From Acidimicrobiales bacterium (GTDB taxonomy: Bacteria > Actinomycetota > Acidimicrobiia > Acidimicrobiales > Iamiaceae), in assembly GCA_025463365.1 (NCBI GenBank), contig JAOBWM010000053.1, positions 1 through 37,561 of the forward strand: DNA of 37,561 nt, read 5' to 3'. Within the stretch, counting starts at the first letter, position 1. Each line of letters starts with the position of its first letter. This document shows, piece after piece, positions 28,392 to 35,647 of this stretch. The notes below the pieces were generated by a model. The model was not told the DNA's origin and made no database searches. It saw only the letters and a program-made list of their open reading frames with translations. The position numbers were made by a program, and so were the translations under genes.

Positions 28392-29798
28392 ATGTCGAAC
28401 CGTGCTGCCACCATCGGTCAACTGCGTGCCTCGGGCTGGACGTCGGTCCCGGTGAAGACGGAGATCCGCCGCAACGCCGTGGCCCGGGTGCGTGACGGAG
28501 CACCCCTCGTCGACGCCGTGCTCGGGTACGAGGACACCGTCCTGCCCCAGCTCGAGAACGCCATCCTCGCCGGCCACGACGTGATCTTCCTCGGCGAGCG
28601 TGGCCAGGCGAAGACTCGCATGATCCGCTCGCTCACGAACCTGCTCGACGAGTGGCTGCCCATCGTGGCCGGGAGCGAGATCAACGACGATCCGTACCAT
28701 CCGGTCTCGCGCCATGCCCGCGAGCTGATCGCCGAGAAGGGCGACGACACGCCCATCGACTGGATCCACCGCGACACCCGCTACGGCGAGAAGCTGGCGA
28801 CGCCGGACACCTCCATCGCCGACCTGATCGGCGAGGTCGACCCGATCAAGGTCGCCGAGGGGCGCTACCTGTCCGACGAGCTGACCCTCCACTACGGCCT
28901 GGTGCCTCGCACCAACCGCGGCATCTTCGCCATCAACGAGCTCCCCGACCTGGCCGAGCGCATCCAGGTCGGCCTGCTCAACGTGCTCGAGGAGCGCGAC
29001 GTCCAGATCCGCGGCTTCAAGGTGCGCCTGCCGCTCGACGTGGTGCTCTTCGCGTCGGCCAACCCGGAGGACTACACGAACCGCGGCCGGCTCATCACGC
29101 CGCTCAAGGACCGTTTCGGCGCCCAGATCCGCACGCACTACCCGCTCGACACCGAGACCGAGATGGCGATCGTCGAGCAGGAGGCCCGTCCGCTCGAGGC
29201 CGAGGGGCTCGAGGTCGCGCTGCCACCGTTCATGGCCGAGGTCGTGTCCACGATCTCGCAGCTGGCCCGCCAGAGCAGCCATGTGAACCAGCGGTCGGGC
29301 GTGTCGGTGCGGCTCAGCGTCACCAACGCCGAGACGCTCGTGGCCAACGCCGCCAGGCGCGCGCTGCGGTCGGGCGAGACCGAGGTCGTCCCACGCGTGT
29401 CGGACCTCGACGCCCTCGCCGCGTCGACTTCGGGGAAGATCGAGCTCGACACGCTCGACGACGACGGCGGCGAGATCATCGAGCGCCTCGTCCAGCAGGC
29501 GGTGCTCACGGTCTTCCGCGACCACCTGGACATCGGCCAGCTGCGCGGCGTGATCGATGCCTTCGACGAGGGGCGGGTGGTGCACGCCGGTGAGGACGTG
29601 CGCGCCGCCGACGAGGTCGCGCTGTCCCAGGAGATCCCCGCGCTGCGCGATGCGGTGGTGGCCCTGGTGGGCGCTGACGAGCGCGCCGGCGTGGTGGCCA
29701 GCGCGGTGGAGTTCGTCCTCGAAGGCCTGCACCTGTCGAAGCGGCTGAACAAGGACGCCGACCACCGCGGGACCCGCGCCACCTACCGCGCCCGCTGA
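28392..29798 (+). CDS. MoxR/magnesium-chelatase-like AAA+ ATPase
   Basis: A 468-residue AAA+ ATPase. Walker A is GERGQAKT (residues 68-75), the Walker B/sensor region is GIFAINELPDL (about 177-187), sensor 1 is FASANPEDYTNRGR, and an arginine-finger-like KDRFGAQIRTHYPLD follows. Such ATPases remodel partner proteins together with a VWA-domain protein. It resembles the pair known in mycobacteria as Rv0958/Rv0959, which are adjacent and of similar sizes. The likely partner here is the VWA gene at 35648, about 5.8 kb downstream on the same strand rather than next door. The start is ATG at 28392, chosen because a TAGCTT box sits 7 nt before it. A longer frame upstream lacks support. Confidence 0.9.
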   Translation: MSNRAATIGQLRASGWTSVPVKTEIRRNAVARVRDGAPLVDAVLGYEDTVLPQLENAILAGHDVIFLGERGQAKTRMIRSLTNLLDEWLPIVAGSEINDDPYHPVSRHARELIAEKGDDTPIDWIHRDTRYGEKLATPDTSIADLIGEVDPIKVAEGRYLSDELTLHYGLVPRTNRGIFAINELPDLAERIQVGLLNVLEERDVQIRGFKVRLPLDVVLFASANPEDYTNRGRLITPLKDRFGAQIRTHYPLDTETEMAIVEQEARPLEAEGLEVALPPFMAEVVSTISQLARQSSHVNQRSGVSVRLSVTNAETLVANAARRALRSGETEVVPRVSDLDALAASTSGKIELDTLDDDGGEIIERLVQQAVLTVFRDHLDIGQLRGVIDAFDEGRVVHAGEDVRAADEVALSQEIPALRDAVVALVGADERAGVVASAVEFVLEGLHLSKRLNKDADHRGTRATYRAR

Positions 29799-29816
29799 CC
29801 GGCAGTCCGCGGGCGC
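29788..29816 (+). terminator. hairpin at the end of the MoxR-type gene
   Basis: GCGCCCGC (29788-29795) pairs perfectly with GCGGGCGC (29809-29816) over a 13-nt loop that contains the stop codon. It lies between convergent genes. Confidence 0.4.
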
Positions 29817-29828
29817 AGTCCCCGAGCG

Positions 29829-30320
29829 TCAGGCGGCGACCGGGCTGAGCAAGAGCTGGAGCATGGCGTCGCTCCAGCCTGACCACGTCTTGCCGACCAT
29901 GGAGATCTCGAAGTCGTGGTGCTCGCCCGACGAGAGGTCGACGTGCACCTGCTGGGCCTGGCGCCCGGGCGCGTCGGCGGTGACGCGGATGTCGGCACGC
30001 TGCCAAACCATCGTCGGTTGCTGGACCACGAAGGGGGCGCCGGCCGGGTACGGGAAGCACGAGACGGTGGTGTCACCCACGGCCACGAGCAGCGTGACGT
30101 CGCTCGAAGCCTTGCGGTCGGACGACTTCTTCCGGCGGAACAGCCAGGCGGCGAGCGGCGAGACCATCCGCAGGGCTCCGCCGGAGACCGCCTGCTTGGT
30201 GTAGGTGCTCATGAGGCCGGCGGGGCTCAAGAACCCGACGGCGAGCACCGGCTCGCCCACATGGGGCTGGACCTGCTCGATGAACGTGCGGCGCATGGCT
30301 TCGGGATCGGGCGTCTTCAC
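29829..30320 (-). CDS. conserved-looking protein of unknown function
   Basis: A 163-residue soluble protein with no recognisable catalytic motif. It contains a hydrophobic patch (GGALRMVSPLAAWLF, about 46-60), then the basic cluster RRKKSSDRKAS and a beta-rich second half (VTLLVAVGDTTVSCFPY, QQVHVDLSSGEHHDFEISMVG). This could be a membrane-associating PH-like or START-like beta domain, but that is a guess. The start is GTG at 30320 with an excellent AAGGAGA about 6-9 nt upstream. Longer in-frame starts lack a ribosome site. It is convergent with the MoxR-type ATPase and divergent from the VOC gene. Confidence 0.75.
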   Translation of the reverse strand: MKTPDPEAMRRTFIEQVQPHVGEPVLAVGFLSPAGLMSTYTKQAVSGGALRMVSPLAAWLFRRKKSSDRKASSDVTLLVAVGDTTVSCFPYPAGAPFVVQQPTMVWQRADIRVTADAPGRQAQQVHVDLSSGEHHDFEISMVGKTWSGWSDAMLQLLLSPVAA

Positions 30321-30454
30321 GGGGGGTCTCCTTCGAGGGCGAGGCAGCGGTTGCACTCGTCGATCCCAGGAGACCGCACGTCGCCCGATCAGGCTTGAGC
30401 AACCGGTGCTCAAATCCGGATCGGTGTGGGGCCGGGGTGGCACCATGGCGGGCG

Positions 30455-30829
30455 ATGCTCGATCACGTCTCCATCCAGGTCGACGATCTCGCCGCCGCTT
30501 CCGCCTTCTACGACGTCGTGCTCGGTTCGCTGGGGTACCGGCGGGTCATGGACCACGGCCAGGCCATCGGGTACGGCGACCTGTTCCCGGCGTTCTGGAT
30601 CGGCGCCGCGACCGATGCCATCGCGAACCGGCAGTCCCACCTCGCGTTCCAGGCGTCGAGCCGCGAGGCCGTCGACGGGTTCCTCGCCGCGGCCGTGGGC
30701 ATCGGGGCCGAGGTGCTCCACGAGGCCCGGGTCTGGCCCGAGTACCACCCCGGCTACTACGGCGCCTTCGTGCGCGACCCGGACGGCAACAACGTCGAGG
30801 CGGTGCACCACACGTTCGGTGGCGCCTGA
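30455..30829 (+). CDS. VOC/glyoxalase-fold metal-dependent protein
   Basis: A 124-residue protein with two beta-alpha-beta-beta-beta modules of the vicinal-oxygen-chelate fold. Candidate metal ligands are His4 (LDHVSIQV), a mid-chain His in QSHLAFQAS and the Glu of NNVEAVHH near the C-terminus; FVRDPDGNNVEAVHH is the standard end block of the family. Members include glyoxalase I, dioxygenases, isomerases and antibiotic-binding proteins, so the reaction cannot be named. The start is the ATG at 30455; an ATG at 30445 is in a different frame. Single gene. Confidence 0.85.
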   Translation: MLDHVSIQVDDLAAASAFYDVVLGSLGYRRVMDHGQAIGYGDLFPAFWIGAATDAIANRQSHLAFQASSREAVDGFLAAAVGIGAEVLHEARVWPEYHPGYYGAFVRDPDGNNVEAVHHTFGGA

Positions 30830-30979
30830 CCGAGCGGATCGGCCCGGTGCGGAACGGGCGGTCTGACTCAGCGACTGACTCACCGCGTGCGTTGACTCGG
30901 ATGTCGGCTGGTAGGGAGGTGGCCCCGCCGCACCTGCTCGCGGTCGACGTGACCTCAGGGGAGCGTGCGCGTGCCGTGG
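30830..30979 (+). other. gap between convergent genes, short direct repeats
   Basis: No gene is visible. CTGACTCA occurs twice near 30864-30884, with a third TGACTC near 30893. I could not find a clear terminator hairpin. Confidence 0.3.
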
Positions 30980-32287
30980 TCAGCGACCGAACGGCGCCGC
31001 GCAGTCCCAGGCCCCTTCGACCTCGACCTTCTGGCGGCCGCGGTACGCATCCGGGTGCTCGCGCCGGCATTGCCAGTCGGTGATCACCGGACCCCAGCCG
31101 ACCGTGACGCCGACCTTGCCGCCGGTGGCCTGGTTGGGATCGTCGGGTCGGACCACGTTGACCCGAAGGACACAGAACGCGAGTTGCAAGGCGACCAGCG
31201 CGATCAGCAGGCGGGGCTTCGCCTCGAGGGCGACGCCGAGGAGGATCGCCAGGCAGAGCAGGCAGGGCAACAGGTGCGGCATCTTCCACGGGAACCGCAG
31301 GAAGAGGATCTGCGACAGCACGAAGCCGACGGTGGCGAACCGGACGAGCCAGGACGCCCGCCAGCTGGCCAGGGCCTTGGCCAGAGCGGGGAGGGCGAGC
31401 AGGGCGACCAGCGTGGCCGGCGGGCCGAGGAGGTTGAGGTCCTTGGCCAGCCCTCGACCGATCTGGACCGCGACACTCGAGGTCGAGAAGTCGTTCTCGG
31501 CGAACGAGAGGCCGTGAGCGGAGAGGTAGGAGGGCACGAAGGCGGCGATCGTGCCCAACCCGGCGACCACCGCGGTGATCAGCACGGCTCGCCGGGGTGA
31601 CCGCGCGGCAGAGGTGGGCTCGGCAGAGGTGGTCTCGGCGGTGTCGGTGTCGGTGGCGAAGGCGGTGGTGGTGGTTGCGTCCGCGATGTCGTGGGGTTCG
31701 TCGGGATCGCCGACTCGGTTCGCGGCCGCCCGGGGCTCCGTGAGCTCGGCGAGCAGGAAGGCCGCGACAAGGGCGCCGGAGCCGACCCGACAGCCCATCG
31801 ATGCTGCGGCGAGGAGTCCGGCGACGACAGGGTGGCCGCGGCGAAGGGCCAGGGCCGCGGCGATGACGAAGGCAAGGGCGAAGACGTACTCCGCTGTCGA
31901 CGTCGCCGCGATCACGAACCACGGGCACGCGCCGACGAGGGCCACGGCCCATCGCCCGCCAGGCCCGATGCCCTCGCGGCGGAGCAGTCGGTCGAGGCCG
32001 ACGAGCAGCGCGGCGGCGGCGGCGAGCGACGACAGGTTGGTGAGGACCGGTCCGCCGACAAGATCGAGGACACCGACGATGAGCTCGTGGACCGGCGCGC
32101 CCGGGGGTCGGCTCGGGACGTACGACAGGTGCTGCGCGATCGAGCGTCCGGAGCGGAAGATGTTGGCTACGTCGAGGTCGTTGCCGGGCCCCGAGACGAT
32201 GAGCGGCGCCGCGACGACCAGGCCGAGCGCAGCCCCGATCCATGGCCACCGCGAGGTGGGTTCGCTCCCTCGCAGGCGTGCCAGCAC
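30980..32287 (-). CDS. GT-C-like multi-pass membrane protein
   Basis: A 435-residue membrane protein with about ten hydrophobic helices and a short extracytoplasmic C-terminus containing cysteines (DWQCRREH, GAWDCAAPFG). The first loop after helix 1 (GPGNDLDVANIFRSGRSI, about 35-52) has the acidic residues typical of the catalytic loop in GT-C enzymes, and the aromatic HLSYVPSRPPG follows. The build suggests a mannosyl- or arabinosyl-type transferase using a polyprenyl-phosphate sugar. A Thr/Glu/Ala-rich low-complexity loop (about 205-228) sits mid-protein. The start is GTG at 32287, supported by a TAGACT box 8 nt upstream (leaderless). Located between repeat arrays and the VOC gene. Confidence 0.65.
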   Translation of the reverse strand: MLARLRGSEPTSRWPWIGAALGLVVAAPLIVSGPGNDLDVANIFRSGRSIAQHLSYVPSRPPGAPVHELIVGVLDLVGGPVLTNLSSLAAAAALLVGLDRLLRREGIGPGGRWAVALVGACPWFVIAATSTAEYVFALAFVIAAALALRRGHPVVAGLLAAASMGCRVGSGALVAAFLLAELTEPRAAANRVGDPDEPHDIADATTTTAFATDTDTAETTSAEPTSAARSPRRAVLITAVVAGLGTIAAFVPSYLSAHGLSFAENDFSTSSVAVQIGRGLAKDLNLLGPPATLVALLALPALAKALASWRASWLVRFATVGFVLSQILFLRFPWKMPHLLPCLLCLAILLGVALEAKPRLLIALVALQLAFCVLRVNVVRPDDPNQATGGKVGVTVGWGPVITDWQCRREHPDAYRGRQKVEVEGAWDCAAPFGR

Positions 32288-32295
32288 GACCGCCG

Positions 32296-32301
32296 AGTCT
32301 A
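32296..32301 (-). promoter_or_regulatory. -10 box TAGACT, leaderless start of the GT-C-like gene
   Basis: Minus-strand TAGACT, 8 nt (CGGCGGTC), then the GTG at 32287. It supports this start over others. Confidence 0.45.
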
Positions 32302-32366
32302 CGAAGCCCGTGGTCCCCGCCCCGCCACGCACCCGTGGACCCGCGCCCACCCCGCCCTCCGCGCCA

Positions 32367-32703
32367 GTGCGCGCACACCCGTGCCGATTGTGCGACGTGT
32401 GTGCGCTCCGGCGCGCTGGAAACACCAGAGCGCGCACACCCGTGCCGATTGTGCGGCGTGTGTGCGCTCCGGCGCGCTGGGCACACCAGAGCGCGCACAC
32501 CCGGTCGGCGGTCGGCGTCGGGGCGGCGTGTGTGCGCTCCGGCGCGCTGGGCACACCAGAGGGCGCACACCCCGTGGGCGGTCGGCGTCCGGGGCGAGGT
32601 GTGTGTCCTGTGGCGCGCTGGGCGCACCTGGGCGCGCACACCGCGACTGGATGATGCGGCGTGTGTGTGCTCTGGCGCGTTCTGCGCGCCTGGGCGCGCA
32701 CGC
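32367..32703 (+). repeat. array of 43-bp inverted-repeat units (five plus a half unit)
   Basis: Full units at 32397-32439, 32458-32500, 32528-32570, 32599-32641 and 32661-32703; the right arm of another at 32367-32378. A typical unit is GTGTGTGCGCTC, a 19-nt loop, then GAGCGCGCACAC, a 12-bp stem with one G-T pair. Spacers are 18, 27, 28 and 19 nt; the 18-nt spacer CCGTGCCGATTGTGCG(A/G)C occurs twice. Unit 5 differs from unit 2 at several arm positions, yet all 12 pairs remain possible using G-T pairs on this strand. Unit 3 has one mismatch and unit 4 has two. The array lies upstream of one GT-C-like gene and downstream of the other. I see no coding sequence in it. Confidence 0.88.
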
Positions 32704-32723
32704 CTCTCGGGCACGCGCGTCGG

Positions 32724-34181
32724 TCAGGCGAGTTTGGCGACCTGGGACGCGGCGGTGAGGAGCCACAGGCCGCCGAGCCCGATGCCCGCCAGCGTGAGCA
32801 GTCGATCGCGGCGCGATCCGAGGAGCACGAGGATCGACAAGATCCCGGCCTCGGTGCTCGCGCGGAGGAACGCGGTCGCACCCGACCACAGGTAGGCGTT
32901 CAGGAGCAACACGACGGCGACGGCCGGGACCCACGCCACGCGCTCGACGAGTGGAGCGGCGCTGCTCCGCCAGCACCATGCGGCCGCGGCGACGAGCGCC
33001 ACGAGCCCGATGATGCACAGCAGCCGGAACGCCTCGGTGCCTCCGCTCGGCGGCACGTCGTGGCCGAGCGCGCGGACCAGACCGGCAAGGGGGGCGCTGA
33101 GGTTGTTGTCGCCGGATGACGTGAGCGGGAGGGCGTCGAACCGGGCCCGTTGGACGAGCTGCCAAACGCCGAAGACGGCGAGCGCGCACCCTCCGACCGC
33201 AGTCGCGGCCAACCCTCGGGAACCGTCGCCCTCGGGCGGACGCCGCTCCTGCGCCGACGCGGTTTCCATCGGTTGACCTGCAGGTTCGTCAGATGTCGCC
33301 GCCGGTGGGTCGGTGGTCGACATCGCCAAGGGTGGGTCGGATTCGTCAGATGTCGCCACCGATGGGTCGATGGTCGACATCGCGAGGGACTGTCCGGCGT
33401 TCGACGGCACCACGAATGGGTCGACCATCGGCGCGCCGCCCCGTCGGCTCGCGAACCACGTCCAGGCGCCAGCCACGGCGACACCGAACGGCACCACGGC
33501 GGTCGTGTCACGGGTGAGGACCGCGCACGCGAAGAGGGCGGCGGCACCGGCCCAGCGACGCTGTCGAAGGGCGAGCAGCGCGCCCAGGGCGAACGCGGCG
33601 GCGACGAGCTCCGACGTGTCGAGCGACAGCGAGTAGGCGAACCCCGGCCACAGGGCCAGGAGCAGCCCCCAGCCCGCGTGGCGACCGGTTGCGCGTGCCA
33701 ACCCGCCACCGATCGCTCCGACCGCCACCGCGGCAGCCAGGTTCAATCCGACGAGGGCCCACGGGACGAGGTCGGGGTCTCCGCCGCTGGCGACGAAGGC
33801 GAGGGCGCCGTAGCCCCAGCGGGAGTTGCGCAGGGCGGGCAGGTCGAACTGCACGCCTGCCACCCGCGCGTCCTTCGACCACGGCGAGACGCCGAGCCGG
33901 TAGAAGAACTGGCCGTCGAACGCCTCGTCGGCGGCTTGCACGGCGAGCGACCCGGGAGCGGCGGCGGCGTGGGAATCGAGCGGCGTCGCCGCCCGCTCAG
34001 CCGCAGAGAGGCCGTCGCACGCGGGATCGGCGGCGCTCGCGGACGGCGTCGCGCACGGTGCCCCGGCGTGAACGAGCAGCGACGGGTCGCCGTCGGCCCG
34101 CACCAGCAGCGCACCCACGAACGTCAGCGCCAGCAGGCCGGCAGCGAGCGCCGGCACCCACAACCGGTCGGGGAGGCGCAC
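32724..34181 (-). CDS. multi-pass membrane protein, probable GT-C-type enzyme
   Basis: A 485-residue membrane protein: helix 1 at about 8-27, a large extracytoplasmic loop with a cysteine pair and the acidic/aromatic block DEAFDGQFFYRLGVSPWSKD (about 87-106), then about nine helices. The Asp/Phe-rich DGQFFYR loop recalls the first periplasmic loop of GT-C family proteins, but I cannot assign a substrate. A long hydrophilic cytoplasmic insert (about 250-325) contains a 19-residue repeat. The start is GTG at 34181, 6 nt after a TAGCGT box (leaderless). It lies between the 43-bp repeat array and a solitary copy of the same repeat. Confidence 0.65.
   Translation of the reverse strand: MRLPDRLWVPALAAGLLALTFVGALLVRADGDPSLLVHAGAPCATPSASAADPACDGLSAAERAATPLDSHAAAAPGSLAVQAADEAFDGQFFYRLGVSPWSKDARVAGVQFDLPALRNSRWGYGALAFVASGGDPDLVPWALVGLNLAAAVAVGAIGGGLARATGRHAGWGLLLALWPGFAYSLSLDTSELVAAAFALGALLALRQRRWAGAAALFACAVLTRDTTAVVPFGVAVAGAWTWFASRRGGAPMVDPFVVPSNAGQSLAMSTIDPSVATSDESDPPLAMSTTDPPAATSDEPAGQPMETASAQERRPPEGDGSRGLAATAVGGCALAVFGVWQLVQRARFDALPLTSSGDNNLSAPLAGLVRALGHDVPPSGGTEAFRLLCIIGLVALVAAAAWCWRSSAAPLVERVAWVPAVAVVLLLNAYLWSGATAFLRASTEAGILSILVLLGSRRDRLLTLAGIGLGGLWLLTAASQVAKLA
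33285..33398 (-). repeat. 57-bp direct repeat coding for a 19-residue repeat
   Basis: Two copies with period 57 bp, starting at 33285 and 33342. In the protein they read as SLAMST-DP-ATSDE-like units. Divergence between copies is low, so the duplication is recent. Confidence 0.8.
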
Positions 34182-34187
34182 GGCCCG

Positions 34188-34193
34188 ACGCTA
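34188..34193 (-). promoter_or_regulatory. -10 box TAGCGT, leaderless start of the 485-residue membrane protein
   Basis: Minus-strand TAGCGT, 6 nt (CGGGCC), then the GTG at 34181. Confidence 0.5.
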
Positions 34194-34243
34194 CGCGCCG
34201 GCCACCCGGGACCAGCGCACACACGTTGTCGGGCGGGTGGGTC

Positions 34244-34286
34244 GTGTGTGCGTGGCGGTGTGGTGGGCGCGTCGGGGTGCACACAC
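34244..34286 (+). repeat. solitary 43-bp inverted-repeat unit
   Basis: Same length and ends as the 32367-32703 array: GTGTGTGCGTGG, a 19-nt middle, then GGGTGCACACAC, with 8 bp of perfect outer stem. An additional half (GCGCACACACG) precedes it near 34215. It lies in the 122-nt gap between two minus-strand genes. Confidence 0.7.
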
Positions 34287-34303
34287 CTCGCCTGTCACGG
34301 CAC

Positions 34304-35539
34304 CTAGGTCGGGAGCGGGCCGCCCTCGGCCACCTTGGCGAGCAGGAGGGCCGCGGGGCGGGGGTCGCGGTTCTCGCCGAACAGGCCCCTGCGTCCGGGG
34401 CCCGCCGATGCGCCCGATCGCGCGTCGATCGGCGAGTCCCACCAGAGCCCGCGCAGCTTCATGCCGTCGTCGACGGCCTCGGAGGCGATGGCTAGGGCCT
34501 CGCGCAGGTGGTCCTCACGCCGCGCTTCGTCGTCGGTGGCGAGGCCGAGGCCGGTCACGAGCAGGTCCCGCTCGGGAAGCGCGTCGGCCAACTGGTGGAG
34601 CACGACGGCGAGACCCTCGGCCCACGCCACCTGGCCGTCGGCTCCGACGGCCAGCGTCTGGGGGTAGGGGAGCAGGGCACCGTCGCCACGGACGGCGAGG
34701 GCGTGGCGATAGCTGAACCCGATCACGTCGAAGGCCTCTCGCGCCCGCGGGACCTCGACCGGGGCCCGGCCGGGCACCACGAGCGTCTGCTCCTCGATCA
34801 TGCGCAGCCAGGACCGTCGGAGCGTCTCGTCCACCACCGAGGCCATCGCCTCGGCGTCGGCGGTGGGCGGCGAACCCGGATCCAGCCGGGCCGGGAACAC
34901 CGGGACGAGCCAGTGGCTCGAGGCCACGGGTCGTCCGCCGCCCCGCAGCCGCAGCGCCGCCTCCACCGTGGCGAGGTGGATCGCTTCGAGCGAGGCCGCG
35001 AACGCCTCGGAGTCGTCGCGCCCGCCGGGCGGACGCGATCCGTCGAGCCAACCCTGCATCGCCCAGCGGGAGGGCTCGTGCACGGGCACCCAGCCGTGGA
35101 CGAGGTCGCCGAACGCCTCCCCGACGAACTCCACGTGCCGGGCCCAGAAGTACCGCCGCGAGCGCTCGTCGCGGAACCCGCGCTCGTCGTGAGCGAACCA
35201 ACCGGGGAGCGGGCCATCGTGCAGACAGCCCCAGACCGACAGGCCCGCATCGCGCGCCACACCCAGGACGAGGCGGAGGTGCTCGATCGCCTCGGCGTCG
35301 TGGTGGCCGTTCGTCGGCTCGAGCCGCGCCCAGTCGAGCGTCAGGCGCAGGTGTCCGAATCCGTGCACGGCGAGCAGGCCGAGGTCGTCGGCGAACGCCG
35401 AGGCGAACCCGTTGCCCGGCTCGGAGGTGGGCAATCGGCCCTCGCGCTCCCACGCACCGAGGTCGGAGGTCGGAGCCGCGCCCTCGGTGATCACCGACGG
35501 CATCCCGGCGCCCCACCAGAATTCGTCGGGGAAGGTCAT
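34304..35539 (-). CDS. GH1-like protein lacking the catalytic nucleophile
   Basis: A 411-residue TIM-barrel protein of the GH1 (beta-glucosidase) type. Landmarks in order: FPDEFWWGAGMPSVITEGA (family N-terminal signature), LRLTLDWARLEP (barrel strand 2), the acid/base block VHEPSRW (Glu155, with His in place of the usual Asn), FDVIGFSYRH, and LVTGLGLATDD. That last block aligns with the nucleophile motif TENG, but Glu is replaced by Gly330 and Asn by Leu. The chain continues in register (DHLREAL, DDGMKLRGLWWDSPID). Retaining hydrolysis should not work, so it may bind sugars, transfer them another way or be a regulator. No signal peptide. ATG at 35539 with GGGAGG upstream. Confidence 0.75.
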   Translation of the reverse strand: MTFPDEFWWGAGMPSVITEGAAPTSDLGAWEREGRLPTSEPGNGFASAFADDLGLLAVHGFGHLRLTLDWARLEPTNGHHDAEAIEHLRLVLGVARDAGLSVWGCLHDGPLPGWFAHDERGFRDERSRRYFWARHVEFVGEAFGDLVHGWVPVHEPSRWAMQGWLDGSRPPGGRDDSEAFAASLEAIHLATVEAALRLRGGGRPVASSHWLVPVFPARLDPGSPPTADAEAMASVVDETLRRSWLRMIEEQTLVVPGRAPVEVPRAREAFDVIGFSYRHALAVRGDGALLPYPQTLAVGADGQVAWAEGLAVVLHQLADALPERDLLVTGLGLATDDEARREDHLREALAIASEAVDDGMKLRGLWWDSPIDARSGASAGPGRRGLFGENRDPRPAALLLAKVAEGGPLPT

Positions 35540-35634
35540 GTCGCATCCTCCCACCGATCGCGCGCCCGTCGTCCGGGCCTGTCTGCACCAGACGCGCCCC
35601 CTCCGGCGACCGACGCGTCGAGCAGGCGCGGGCG

Positions 35635-35640
35635 TAGCCT
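35635..35640 (+). promoter_or_regulatory. -10 box TAGCCT, leaderless start of the VWA gene
   Basis: TAGCCT, 7 nt (CGGCCGG), then the GTG at 35648. No ribosome site is present. Confidence 0.45.
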
Positions 35641-35647
35641 CGGCCGG

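Noticed and set aside
32367-32703. CRISPR array
   Set aside because: Units are 43-bp imperfect inverted repeats, spacers are only 18-28 nt and one is reused, unit sequence drifts along the array, and there is no cas gene or leader.
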